From Candidatus Poribacteria bacterium (lineage in GTDB: Bacteria; Poribacteria; WGA-4E; WGA-3G), in contig PYJC01000071.1 in the NCBI GenBank assembly GCA_003635255.1, forward strand, positions 1 through 53,852: DNA of 53,852 nucleotides, in the 5' to 3' direction. The position numbers and the translations under genes were made by a program. The notes beneath the pieces are model-generated. The model was given only the letters and a program-made list of their open reading frames with translations, did no database searches and was not told the origin of the DNA. Positions 44,637 to 53,823 of the stretch are shown here, piece after piece. Position 1 is the stretch's first letter. Each line of letters opens with the position of its first letter.

Positions 44637-46583
44637 ATGTACAGATTCAATATCTGGAAAATAGTTTTAATCGTCGGGGTTTTTCTGTTTTCAGTGATAT
44701 ACCTCATCCCGACCCCGGATAGTTTTTACAATCCTCTATATGGGAATCTACCACTTTGGATGCAAGAAAAACTTCCGTCTTTTGAGGTCACCGAAGATAA
44801 CGATTTAAAAGTGAACCTTGCAGAGGTTGAATACCCCGAAGGAATCAGCTTCCAAGATACAACCAATGAATTAGAAGATGTCTTCCGAGTCCATTTAGGG
44901 AAACAGAAACTTACGGAGACCGTTGATTATGAATTTGGGACCACTGAAGCACGTGAATTTTATGTTCGACTCATTTCGGAGACGGCGCGTGCAAATCCAC
45001 GCGCAACCCTCGACAATTTACACTTATACGGAAGCCTTCCTGTTATCCTCAGGCGGCTCATACCGGATAATCGATTAAAATTGGGGTTGGATCTCAAAGG
45101 CGGTGTCCATCTTGTACTTGAAGTGGATTTAGAGACCTCTAAAGCCGAGCTTTTCCGTCAACACGCGTTCTCTATCCCCGAGCAGCTTCGGGCAGACGAA
45201 GTTTTGTGCCGTGAGGTTAAACGGGTAGAAGGACAGGACGCACTCGATGTATTTGTCGGTATTCCTTCCCGATTCCGATCCGACGCGGCGCAGAAGGCGG
45301 AGTATCTCGAAAAAGCGCAACGGCTTCTTAACGAAATTGAATTTTTTGAAGATGTGCAAGTCAATAACGAAACAGAAACACAATCCATATATCAGTTGAG
45401 ACTCAGCCAAGGCGGTATCCAAAAATATAGTGAACAGGCGATTGAACAAGTCCTTATTGTTTTACGAAATCGCGTCGATGCGTTTGGGGTTTCGGAACCT
45501 TCTATCCGACGAGAGGCAAATCACCCAAGAATCATCGTCGAGCTTCCGGGTGCCGAAGACTCTTCAAAACCGCTACAAATCGTTCGGGAAATGGGTAGAC
45601 TTGAGTTTAAACTCGTCAAGAAGTCGCCTGCTGGTGGTAATTTCTGGGGCGGCAGTGCCAATACACCGCCACCAGATAATATCCCTGAAGATAGTGAAAT
45701 CCGCGAGGATTACGAGACCGGCAGCTGGTACGTCTTGGAAAGTCCGGTACTCCTAACCGGCGACCGGATTACCGATGCCTTTCCAACTACCGGTAGGACG
45801 AATTTCGACATTGTCGTCTCGCTGAGTTTTGATGGTGCTGGCAGGCGTAAGTTCGCGCAAGTTACAGGCGAGCATATCGGTGAACACTTGGCGATTCTCC
45901 TTGATGGGAAAGTTCAATCTGCACCCGTTATCCAAGACCAGATTATCGGAAATGCTATTATTCAAGGAAACTTCACCTATGAGGAAGCGAGTTACCTTTC
46001 CAATATACTCAAAGCAGGTGCATTTCCGGTGGGTGTCCAAATTGCAGAGGAACGTACCGTCGGTCCCACACTCGGACAAGAATCTATTGATAATGGTATT
46101 CTTGCTGCACTGATTGGGTTGGGCGTAGTCTTGGTTTTTATGATAATTTACTATCGCCTCTCTGGGATAATTGCCATTGTCGCGCTCGTCTTTAATATGC
46201 TAATTATTCTTGGAGCACTGGCAGGTTTCGGTGCCGCATTGACGCTTCCGGGTATTGCTGGACTTGTCCTCACAATCGGAATGGCTGTTGATGCGAATGT
46301 CCTCATCTTTGAGCGAATTCGCGAGGAATTACGAACCGGCAAAGCCGTCTGGGAAGCGATCACAAACGGCTATCAGCGCGCATTTATAACGATTTTAGAT
46401 GCCAACCTCACAACATTCTTTACGGCACTTGTCCTCTATCATTTTGGCACAGGGCCTATTAAAGGGTTTGCAATAACACTTGGCATTGGTATCCTCGCGA
46501 GTATGTTCACAGCCATCGTTGTTACACGCGAGATTTACGGCTTAACAATCGGAAACCGAGACGTGCAGAAACTCAGCATTTAA
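44637..46583 (+). CDS. secD: protein translocase subunit SecD
   Basis: SecD with SecF uses the proton gradient to help Sec-dependent export. The 648 residues have an N-terminal membrane helix (IVLIVGVFLFSVIYLIP) and the first periplasmic signature NRLKLGLDLKGGVHLVLEVD. The P1 head has IVLRNRVDAFGVSEPSIRRE and IIVELPGA. The C-terminal five-helix membrane domain begins near GILAALIGLGVVLVFMIIYY and includes AVDANVLIFERIREELRTGK. A periplasmic extension near residues 30-110 is not typical. GTAGGAG precedes the ATG. secF follows after a 199-base gap filled with a repeat element. Confidence 0.95.
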   Translation: MYRFNIWKIVLIVGVFLFSVIYLIPTPDSFYNPLYGNLPLWMQEKLPSFEVTEDNDLKVNLAEVEYPEGISFQDTTNELEDVFRVHLGKQKLTETVDYEFGTTEAREFYVRLISETARANPRATLDNLHLYGSLPVILRRLIPDNRLKLGLDLKGGVHLVLEVDLETSKAELFRQHAFSIPEQLRADEVLCREVKRVEGQDALDVFVGIPSRFRSDAAQKAEYLEKAQRLLNEIEFFEDVQVNNETETQSIYQLRLSQGGIQKYSEQAIEQVLIVLRNRVDAFGVSEPSIRREANHPRIIVELPGAEDSSKPLQIVREMGRLEFKLVKKSPAGGNFWGGSANTPPPDNIPEDSEIREDYETGSWYVLESPVLLTGDRITDAFPTTGRTNFDIVVSLSFDGAGRRKFAQVTGEHIGEHLAILLDGKVQSAPVIQDQIIGNAIIQGNFTYEEASYLSNILKAGAFPVGVQIAEERTVGPTLGQESIDNGILAALIGLGVVLVFMIIYYRLSGIIAIVALVFNMLIILGALAGFGAALTLPGIAGLVLTIGMAVDANVLIFERIREELRTGKAVWEAITNGYQRAFITILDANLTTFFTALVLYHFGTGPIKGFAITLGIGILASMFTAIVVTREIYGLTIGNRDVQKLSI

Positions 46584-46775
46584 TGGTTATCAGTTTTTAG
46601 TCTTCGGCAGTCAGTTAAGAGAGTTTTTTGTAACAATCTATCCATCTTGGAGTCCTCTAAGGAAGATGGTTTGTTTAACTATATTTGTGAAGGAGTGGTT
46701 GTCAGAGAAATGGTTTCGGTTATCAGTTTAACTCTCACTGCGAGGCAAACTGACAATCGAAAACTGACAACTATT
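46584..46775. repeat. palindromic intergenic repeat, copy C
   Basis: ggttatcagtttttag and cagtcagttaagagagtttt on the left face gcgaggcaaactgacaatcg and aactgacaactatt on the right. It shares gcgaggcaaactga with copy B and the ttaagag core with copies A and D. It lies between secD and secF. Confidence 0.6.
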
Positions 46776-46782
46776 AAAAAAA

Positions 46783-47943
46783 TTGGAACTACTTAGAAAT
46801 ACAAACTTTGATTTTATTAGCAAACACCGCACCGGCTTTGTATTTTCAGCCGTGGTCATTGTTATCGGCTTAGTTTTCCTCGGAATCCAGCAAGGGCCCA
46901 ACTTCGGGATTGACTTTCGCGGTGGTGTTAAAATCCGAGCTGAATTCAATCGGGTGGTAACCGAAGCCGAATTGGCAGCGAAATTAAACGCACTGGGCTA
47001 CGACCGCGCAAAGATTCAGATTGACGAAGGAAAGAACCAAGCCTCGATCTCTCTCGGGCATCGTCCCGAATTTCAGCAACAACTCATTAATATCCCGATT
47101 ATGGCGGATCCGGGAGATGCAACCGCTACCAGTCTTCAGGTGAGTAAGACCGCTGAAAAAGCACATCTATTAGCAGAAGGCGACACCGTTCAACTTATTG
47201 ACGGCACTTCGCAACAACGCAATGAGATTATCAAGCGGGAAGACGCTGCCGAAGGCGACGCGATTAATCTGACCTTCGCGAATCCGGTTGGGATTGACTT
47301 GAGCGAGAATGCCACTGTCCAAATCCAAGCGAGTGTCGGTAGAATCCTTACAGACGCGCTCCTTGAAGGTGGGAGCGGTTGGCAAGCACTCGTAGGTGGG
47401 GTCAACGTCTCTGAAGTCGGACCGAGTGTCGGACGCGACCTTAAATGGGCTGCGCTTTGGTCGGTACTCTGGTCGATCGTCATTTTGTTGGTTTACATCT
47501 CTTGGCGATTTGAGTTCCGTTTTGCTATCGGCGCGATTGCTGCGCTCGTCCACGATGTGTTGATTACCTTAGGCATCTTCGCGGTTCTATCAAAAGAGAT
47601 TAACCTGCCGACTGTGGCGGCGTTTCTCACGATTATCGGATATTCGCTTAATGACACGATCGTCGTGTTCGACCGGATTCGAGAGAACTCGCAATCCTTA
47701 CGCGGAACAGACTATGTTACGGTCATTAACCGAAGTATCAACCAATCACTGAGCCGGACTGTTATCACATCTTTGACAACCCTCTTTGTTGTTTTGGTTA
47801 TCTTCGTCCTTTCGAGTGCGGGTGAGGAAATTAACACATTCGCCTTAGCACTTATCGTGGGTGTGGTGATAGGCACGTACTCCTCGGTCTTTATTGCAAG
47901 TCCGATTTTGTACCTCTGGAATCGAGGGCAGCAAACGGCTTAA
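46783..47943 (+). CDS. secF: protein translocase subunit SecF
   Basis: The 386 residues start with a membrane helix (GFVFSAVVIVIGLVFLGI) and the SecF signature GPNFGIDFRGGVKIRAEF. The membrane part follows near VGGVNVSEVGPSVGRDLKWA, with ALVHDVLITLGIFAVL and NDTIVVFDRIRENSQSLRG. The periplasmic domain is enlarged by roughly 70 residues (about 105-180) compared with common SecF proteins. The start is a TTG with no clear Shine-Dalgarno, because a repeat element abuts it, so the start is less sure. It forms SecDF with the gene upstream. Confidence 0.93.
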   Translation: MELLRNTNFDFISKHRTGFVFSAVVIVIGLVFLGIQQGPNFGIDFRGGVKIRAEFNRVVTEAELAAKLNALGYDRAKIQIDEGKNQASISLGHRPEFQQQLINIPIMADPGDATATSLQVSKTAEKAHLLAEGDTVQLIDGTSQQRNEIIKREDAAEGDAINLTFANPVGIDLSENATVQIQASVGRILTDALLEGGSGWQALVGGVNVSEVGPSVGRDLKWAALWSVLWSIVILLVYISWRFEFRFAIGAIAALVHDVLITLGIFAVLSKEINLPTVAAFLTIIGYSLNDTIVVFDRIRENSQSLRGTDYVTVINRSINQSLSRTVITSLTTLFVVLVIFVLSSAGEEINTFALALIVGVVIGTYSSVFIASPILYLWNRGQQTA

Positions 47944-48065
47944 TGGCTGTCGGCTATCGGCTTTCAGCCGTCAGTTAAGAGGTTTGTTGATTAAGTCATA
48001 GCACCGTTTCTAATTCACTACCTTTCAATGGGAAACTTGTAGCATAAACTGTTAGTTTGTGCTAC
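47944..48065. repeat. palindromic intergenic repeat, copy D, plus 27-bp palindrome
   Basis: ggctatcggctttcagccg and cagttaagaggtttgttg match the core of copy A. At 48039-48065 a 27-base near-perfect palindrome reads gtagcataaact-gtt-agtttgtgctac. A relative lies at 19845-19873. Confidence 0.6.
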
Positions 48066-48093
48066 CGTGACCCTTTAAGAGAGTGCCGTCCGC

Positions 48094-48852
48094 ATGAAAA
48101 TACTGGTCTTAAGTCCTTACACAACAGGGCAGAAACAGAAACCCGGTAACCCTCTCCAAGCAGAGGATTGCACCTCACCTGAGCGTCTTGAGGCGCGGAT
48201 ACGGGAGTTGTGTGGTTACAATGCGGAGGGTTGGTATAGTGAAGATCGGGACTACAGCATGCCCGCTGGCGAGATGTTTTCGGGGCCCTTGAATACACAA
48301 TTGCGGCAAGGCTTAAACCAAATTCGGGAACACGATCGATATGGTGAGACAACCCTCGATCTGTATTTCCCGTGGTACTATTGTAGGGTTGACGGAAAAA
48401 GGAGTCCGGTTAACGAGAAAGACCTTATCGTCCCTTTTGATACCGCGCCGCTTCACGAACTGGAGGTTTTGGAATTCGGTGAGAGTGGTGTGCCTGAACG
48501 GACAGTGGATTTGATCGAAAGTTACGACCTCGTTTTCTCGCTATTGCGGCAGGACGATATTCAATCACTGCAACGCGTTTTTGAGGTGGAACGAGCGACA
48601 ACGCTAATTTTCTTGCTTGCCCGGAGCCACAAGCACGTCGTCAATGAAGACTTACCGAACCTCCACGTTGTTGAAACGGGTAGCGATTTGCAGAAAAGCC
48701 TTCGCACCACAAACTGGGCTTTAAAAGGAGTTGTGTTGCGGCGGTTATGTGAAGCTGCGTGTCGCGACGGCTTCCAAGTGTTTGAGCAAGTCAAGCAAGA
48801 CCCCCAAAAGTTAATTGAAATCGCACGCAGACCCGAATCTGAAAAAGAATAG
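48094..48852 (+). CDS. conserved-looking protein of unknown function
   Basis: The 252 residues are soluble with no signal peptide or membrane segment. The opening MKILVLSPYTTGQKQ and the segment YSMPAGEMFSGPLNTQLRQG recall DUF6884/YaaA-like proteins (KILVLSCSKxK and EMYSG patterns). The resemblance is limited. The C-terminal half has LVFSLLRQDDIQSLQRVFEV and HVVETGSDLQKSLRTTNWAL. It lies 22 bases before the sigma-54 activator gene on the same strand, so the two are probably co-transcribed. Function unknown. Confidence 0.65.
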   Translation: MKILVLSPYTTGQKQKPGNPLQAEDCTSPERLEARIRELCGYNAEGWYSEDRDYSMPAGEMFSGPLNTQLRQGLNQIREHDRYGETTLDLYFPWYYCRVDGKRSPVNEKDLIVPFDTAPLHELEVLEFGESGVPERTVDLIESYDLVFSLLRQDDIQSLQRVFEVERATTLIFLLARSHKHVVNEDLPNLHVVETGSDLQKSLRTTNWALKGVVLRRLCEAACRDGFQVFEQVKQDPQKLIEIARRPESEKE

Positions 48853-48873
48853 CGATCTCTGTGTGGTGAAAAA

Positions 48874-50313
48874 ATGAATCTTCCAACCCCCGTTATCAGC
48901 GATAATTCACGACGCATTATCGGTGAATCCGAACCGATGCAGGTCGTGCTGCGCCAAGTCGCACAGGTTGCACCGACAAAAGCGACGGTCCTCATTACAG
49001 GTGAAACGGGTGTTGGAAAAGATGTCATCGCACAGGCTATCCACGAAGGTAGCCCGCGTAAAGAAAAACCCTTCAAAGCCGTCAACTGCGGTGCGTTTTA
49101 CAAAGACCTCCTTCAAAGCGAACTCTTCGGACATGAAAAAGGGGCTTTTACAGGCGCGACAACTCAAAGACGCGGTGTATTTGAGCAGGCGAATGGTGGC
49201 ACACTCTTCTTAGATGAGGTAGCGGAAATGTCGCCTGAAGTGCAGGTGAAATTTCTGCGGGTCTTAGAGGCACAGGAATTCAATCGGCTCGGTGGCGAAC
49301 GGAATATTAAAGTCGATGTCCGAATTATCGCTGCTACAAATGTTAATCTTGCGACATCGGTAAATCAGAAAAGATTTAGACAAGACCTCTATTACCGTCT
49401 CAACCTCTTTCGCATCCAAATCCCGCCGCTGCGCGACCGTCGCGAGGATATCCCACTCTTCGTTTCTGCGTTCGTCTCCGAATTAAGTGCAGAACACGGT
49501 AAACCGATTACTGGTATCACACCAGAGGCACTCAATTATCTCCAGAATGCTGATTGGTACGGCAACGTGCGTGAACTCAGAAATGCCATAGAAACCGCGA
49601 TTATCTCAGCTACCACCGAAGAACTGCAACTCAAAGATTTCCCGATGGATCCAGAATCTCAACAGGTTTCTTTGGTCCCTGTACAAACCTCTGGCACGCA
49701 GCTTGCGCCGACACAGGTCGTCGACACAACCGTTGGTGAGACGAATCTTCTGGATGTGCCAGGTGGATCTTTACAGGTTGTCAGAACCCCTGGTAATGCA
49801 ATCGCAACAGAAAATATTGCCATTTACAAGACGATTTTGGGGCTGATCCTTTCTGCGATCCGATTGCTTGAACCGGCTGCCACCGCTAGTAATGAGATGC
49901 CGTTTCTAATCCCAGATGAGGATACCAGTTGGATGCAAATTAGTGACACAGATGACGCTGCGGCTGTCCTCAGAAAAGCGTTGGAAGTGCTATCGACGAT
50001 AGCCAAAGCACTTGAGAATCGGGCACAAGACGGCGTTTTACCGATCGCTGCACCGGTGAAACAACAGGGCAGTTCACAGGGACCGGACGAGTATATGCCT
50101 GTGCTTGATGATGAGGGAGTTATCGGTAGAGTCGGTATGACGATGGCGGAAATTGAACAGGTAGCGATCCAAAAGACCCTCGCGGAAGCGGGTGGCAATA
50201 AAACAGAGGCGGCAAAAATTCTTGACATCGGAGTCCGAACGCTGCACCGCAAATTAGATGCTTACAGACAAGAAGACAATAGCAATTCGGATGATGGTTT
50301 TAATCAGGAATAA
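48874..50313 (+). CDS. sigma-54-dependent transcriptional activator
   Basis: The 479 residues begin directly with the AAA+ domain. Walker A is VLITGETGVGKDVIAQAIHE (near 38-58), the sigma-54-contacting loop is GAFTGA (near 90), Walker B is GGTLFLDEVAEMS, and the arginine segment is FRQDLYYRLNLFRIQIPPLR. The C-terminus has a Fis-type helix-turn-helix (TLAEAGGNKTEAAKILDIGV, near 430-450). No N-terminal receiver or sensor domain is present. Instead about 160 residues of unusual sequence separate the AAA+ domain from the DNA-binding domain (about 265-425). It may be controlled by the protein encoded just upstream. It is a possible activator of the -24/-12 promoter at 15207. Confidence 0.92.
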   Translation: MNLPTPVISDNSRRIIGESEPMQVVLRQVAQVAPTKATVLITGETGVGKDVIAQAIHEGSPRKEKPFKAVNCGAFYKDLLQSELFGHEKGAFTGATTQRRGVFEQANGGTLFLDEVAEMSPEVQVKFLRVLEAQEFNRLGGERNIKVDVRIIAATNVNLATSVNQKRFRQDLYYRLNLFRIQIPPLRDRREDIPLFVSAFVSELSAEHGKPITGITPEALNYLQNADWYGNVRELRNAIETAIISATTEELQLKDFPMDPESQQVSLVPVQTSGTQLAPTQVVDTTVGETNLLDVPGGSLQVVRTPGNAIATENIAIYKTILGLILSAIRLLEPAATASNEMPFLIPDEDTSWMQISDTDDAAAVLRKALEVLSTIAKALENRAQDGVLPIAAPVKQQGSSQGPDEYMPVLDDEGVIGRVGMTMAEIEQVAIQKTLAEAGGNKTEAAKILDIGVRTLHRKLDAYRQEDNSNSDDGFNQE

Positions 50314-50768
50314 GGTTTACAAGAACGCTTATAAAGTCTTCCCACCCAAAATCCCTGCTTCAGTGGAGGAATGTAAGTGGGTTTTTATTTTTCGCTTGAC
50401 AAAATATATCAGGGTCATTCAATTGTCCGTTTTGGGTGTCTTTTTCGCAGGCGATAATACTTAATTTATGTTATGTATTATGAGAAAACGCTGAAATTTT
50501 CGCAGCATTTCGCTAGATTTCGCAGCATTTCGCACCGGATCCTACAAAAAAAGACATCCAATCCAATAACTTCTTAAAATTGAATGGCCCTGAAAATATG
50601 TTAGGTTCTCTTGACAGAGTATGTTAGGAATGTTAAAATACCTGTCAAGGACTTCATCACAAGCAACCTGTTGCCTGTGAGATTGTGAGCATGCGCTCTG
50701 GACGCTACACATACTGAGTGAAAACGCTGGTGGGATGCACCACTGGGTTGTAACCGTTAGATGAGTAA
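50314..50768. other. intergenic gap with a palindromic element
   Basis: These 455 bases hold no gene. Imperfect 21/22-base inverted repeats at 50404-50424 and 50578-50599 (atcagggtcattcaatt type) bound about 195 bases. Inside, the word ttcgcagcatttcgc occurs twice (about 50498-50532). The unit looks like a MITE. Confidence 0.5.
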
Positions 50769-51350
50769 ATGACTAAAGAAGATAGTAGGAACGCGAGAGA
50801 AATCATAAAGAAGTGGATGCCTGTAGCAATATGGATTGCGGCAGTAATGATTATCCCATATTGGCTATGGATAGACGAAAAGAAATCGTTACAATCCACT
50901 TTGCTCAACGTAAGTGCTTTAATTCCGCTCTTTCTACTATTATCAACACTTTTCATAGAAACGGGAGGGTTTGTAATGTCTGGGATTATGATGGCGGAAA
51001 GACTCTGGAGAGAAAGAAAAGAAAGAATCCGTAGGGAGAAAATAGAAACAGTTTTGTCACCACTTGCGTGGCGTGTCGCAGCGCGCTTTATGGATGAGTG
51101 TGATACTGAGCTTGGGGACAAATCAGATTCCGAATTGTTAGAAATGGTCCAAGCGTTTGGTGCTAACAAAGCACTTGATATTGCAGCCGAAGAAGTTCGC
51201 AAAGATGTTTTGGAATTTGTCAACGGTATTGATCATGAAAGACGTGCTAACCAAATAGCCGTTAAAATTTCTGACTTGATGGGTCGTGAAGATTTTGCAA
51301 ATCAAGTTGTATCTTTGGTAAAAGAAAACCAGTATCTGCATATTGAGTAA
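50769..51350 (+). CDS. small membrane protein of unknown function
   Basis: The 193 residues have two likely membrane helices (MPVAIWIAAVMIIPYWLWI, about 17-35, and VSALIPLFLLLSTLFIETGG, about 48-70). A charged helix follows (AERLWRERKERIRREKIE), then a soluble helical C-terminus of 100 residues. I do not recognise the family. The start is weakly supported, as no clear Shine-Dalgarno precedes the ATG. The neighbours are mobile elements, so it belongs to the accessory part. Confidence 0.6.
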   Translation: MTKEDSRNAREIIKKWMPVAIWIAAVMIIPYWLWIDEKKSLQSTLLNVSALIPLFLLLSTLFIETGGFVMSGIMMAERLWRERKERIRREKIETVLSPLAWRVAARFMDECDTELGDKSDSELLEMVQAFGANKALDIAAEEVRKDVLEFVNGIDHERRANQIAVKISDLMGREDFANQVVSLVKENQYLHIE

Positions 51351-51411
51351 AAATGCTGAGATTCACGACCTGCCGACTACGTTAAACCCGCATACTACAA
51401 ATGATTGAATT

Positions 51412-52521
51412 CAGGGTGTTTCATAAATGGTTAATTTTATCGAAAGACGGTTTTGATGTGAGTCACATTTCGTGTGGGTAATCCGCATCGGACATTGATT
51501 AACATTGCGAGTTGGAGCAACAGAATGCCAATGCCCAAAAAACTCGAAACATACGCCACGCCTCGCATCGGTAAAGGTTTATGCGCCCCTGTGATTGACA
51601 AGAGTTTGCTCAGCAAATCAAAGACGGGTTCAATGGCAGTTTTTCGCGATGCTTGCCATGTTTCGACTTGTGTTGCGGTATACAAGGGATCTGTCCCTAA
51701 GAGCCGGTTCGCCTCTGCGAGAGTCGTCTTTGGCGTGAGCAAAAGCACCTCGGTTTCGGCAAAGGCGGTTTGGCGTTTTTTATCCACATATCCATTATCG
51801 GTGACAATACATCGCACGCCTTTTTCCATGAGTCGGATCTTTTTTTCTATCCAAGACCTTCCGCTCGTTGACGTTAGCAGGTAGGACCTGAAACATCACG
51901 GGGAAACCGTTGCCGATGCCTGTGAGATGCAGACCGTATCCATAAACCCATCCGTGATACCCGCTCTTAGACCACGTGGCAGTTTTATCAACGCCTCGTA
52001 AGTTTTTGGGGAGATGATCCTTGAGACGATCCTTCTGATGCCAGACGGGGCCTGCGGCTTTACAGAGGCTTTTATCTTCATAAACGATCTCTTGAAGAAA
52101 CTCGGCTTCTCTGGCGAACTCTGAGGCTGCGATATATTCAGTGAACGCTTGGAGTTTGGCGGTCAACGCTTTATATCTGCGACCAAGTGTCACGTGAGAC
52201 GGACATGCCGGCCGTTGACATCTTTCAAGGTAGAGCGGATGATGAAACAAATAATCGTGCTGTGCGCGCATAGCGGTGATCCCCTTGAGTGTCATAACGG
52301 CGTAAAAGACGATGAGTGAAGCATCGGGATAAGTTCGGGTCTCCCTCTTTTGGAAATGTTTTCTTCGAGCATCGAGAACTCGTCTAACATTGAAAACAAA
52401 AATGTGATATACTCTCTGATGTCAGGATATTGCATAGGTGTCTCCTTCACTTTATGTGGTATAAAATGAAAGGATACCCAGTATCCTGACTTTTGACAAC
52501 TATTATTTATGAAACACCCTC
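51412..52521 (-). mobile_element. complete insertion sequence with TIRs and 8-bp target duplication
   Basis: AGGGTGTTTCATAAAT at 51413-51428 is the exact reverse complement of 52505-52520. The flanks carry an 8-bp direct repeat ATTGAATT (51404-51411 and 52522-52529), which is a target-site duplication. The element is about 1.1 kb and contains one transposase gene on the reverse strand, broken by frameshifts. It lies 46 bases upstream of the lipoprotein gene start. Confidence 0.85.
51437..52435 (-). pseudogene. IS4/IS5-like DDE transposase, frameshifted
   Basis: The frame starts at an ATG at 52435 with GGAG upstream (MQYPDIREYITFLFSMLDEF). It moves to a second frame before 52295 (VMTLKGITAMRAQHDYLFHH, then VTLGRRYKALTAKLQAFTEY). 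It moves again near 51830, in a run of A/T, to end with CIVTDNGYVDKKRQTAFAET and a C-terminal helical part. VYEDKSLCKAAGPVWHQKDR, GWVYGYGLHLTGIGNGFPVM and VTDNGYVD look like the DDE core. At least two frameshifts make it inactive as read. I place it in the IS4/IS5 superfamily with low certainty about the subgroup. Confidence 0.75.
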
Positions 52522-52567
52522 ATTGAATTAGGGCTTGCAAAGCCATCCTACGAGAAGTGCAATAAAT

Positions 52568-53350
52568 ATGTATTTCAAATGGAAGTTAGCATACATGGCA
52601 ATTGGGTGCCTATTTACTTGTGTTATGCTTATTGGATGTGGCACAGATACAGAGTCCAATGTTGCGGAAGTCGTTAAAATCAATGAACCCGAATTCGCAG
52701 ACATAGGCAAATATATTTGGCGGGCAGAAATACGACTCCGTTTTTCTCAACCCCCTGAATTTTTGGAAGTGGTAGATCAAATTTCTCTGTCAGGATTTGA
52801 CCCGTCTTATGATCTTAGTTGGGAACAAACAGGAAATGTTGTTATTCTATCTTTTATTTTTTCTAAGGTGAAATTTTGGGGCACGCGTAGTGGGCCGGAG
52901 GACTATTATCTACTACGTGAGGAAACTCCTGCAGAAAAACAACTCATAGATGCAATACTAACACATCATATTAACATAACACTCACTTGGAGTACAGGTC
53001 GAAAACACATTAAGATGACATTAAAACCGCCACGTGTAATTGCCGAGGACCCTTCGCCACTGCCCCGACCACAAGCAGCACTCGGGGTGGTATCACCAGC
53101 AGTAGATGGAAAACTTCCTGCTAATCAATCTATTACACTTTACTTTGATAACAATCCTGGCGAGGTAAAAACCAGTGTAGGAACAGTTACGGGTGCAGGT
53201 GAAACACGGACGATCACCCCGCCCGTAGGAGGTTTCCCACTTGGAAATCTTTCACTCACGATTACGTGGGAGAATTGCAGCTATACCGAAAATAGGGCGA
53301 AGGGATGCGTAGGTAAAACAACCTTTAGTTATATTGTTGTAGATCGGTGA
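52568..53350 (+). CDS. putative lipoprotein with C-terminal Ig-like domain
   Basis: The 260 residues open with a lipoprotein signal peptide (YMAIGCLFTCVMLIGCGTD). The lipobox LIGC would be cleaved before the Cys and acylated. The mature part has a beta-rich region (KYIWRAEIRLRFSQPPEFLE, TLTWSTGRKHIKMTLKPPRV). From about residue 180 a bacterial Ig-like domain follows (VSPAVDGKLPANQSITLYFD). The frame opens at 52535, but the ATG at 52568 gives the proper signal peptide. The insertion sequence ending at 52521 may have replaced its promoter. Function unknown; probably envelope-associated. Confidence 0.7.
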   Translation: MYFKWKLAYMAIGCLFTCVMLIGCGTDTESNVAEVVKINEPEFADIGKYIWRAEIRLRFSQPPEFLEVVDQISLSGFDPSYDLSWEQTGNVVILSFIFSKVKFWGTRSGPEDYYLLREETPAEKQLIDAILTHHINITLTWSTGRKHIKMTLKPPRVIAEDPSPLPRPQAALGVVSPAVDGKLPANQSITLYFDNNPGEVKTSVGTVTGAGETRTITPPVGGFPLGNLSLTITWENCSYTENRAKGCVGKTTFSYIVVDR

Positions 53351-53407
53351 GAAACAAGGAATTATAACAGGACGCTTACCGCGTTAGTATAAACAGGAGA
53401 TAATGCA

Positions 53408-53823
53408 ATGTCTAATGATCCAACAACGAAGGTATATGGATCTTCCAATGAGATTTATCATTTTGAAATATGGTTTGAAGAATCAGAATTTGAGGATGTC
53501 GGAGGTGTATACATATTCAGTAAAATAGAAACTTCTTTTGGCGGTAAAGAACTAATCCAACATGTTCATTTATATATCGGCCAAACACATTCTTTTAAAG
53601 AAAGACTTGATAGCCATGAAAAATGGAATGATGCAATTGAACACGATGTGCAAATGATACTCCTGCTCCGTGAAAATGATAAGGATCGTCGTAAAAAGAT
53701 AGAGGAAGATCTTATTGAAAAATATAATCCTATCCTCAATGCACTGTACTGCCACCGGAAATTTAGACCACTCTCTAATATAAGATTGTGCTACAATACA
53801 ATCTATTTAAAAGGAGCATTCCG
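53408..53823 (+). CDS. GIY-YIG nuclease-like protein, 3' end uncertain
   Basis: The frame opens at an ATG at 53408 with AGGAGA upstream and has no stop before the window ends, so the true end is unknown. The product has the GIY-YIG signs: GGVYIFSK (first strand), HLYIGQTHSFKERLDSHEKW (second strand with YIG and the Arg) and EEDLIEKYNPILNALYCHRK (catalytic Glu and the Asn). These suggest a small single-domain nuclease of about 110-130 residues. An IS3-type transposase start at 53824 lies inside the same stretch in another frame. The gene has therefore probably been cut or shortly terminated by an insertion. Confidence 0.6.

Noticed and set aside
50330..50400. rho-independent terminator after the sigma-54 activator
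   Set aside because: The cccac...gtggg pair before a T-rich run has only five base pairs and a long loop; not convincing.
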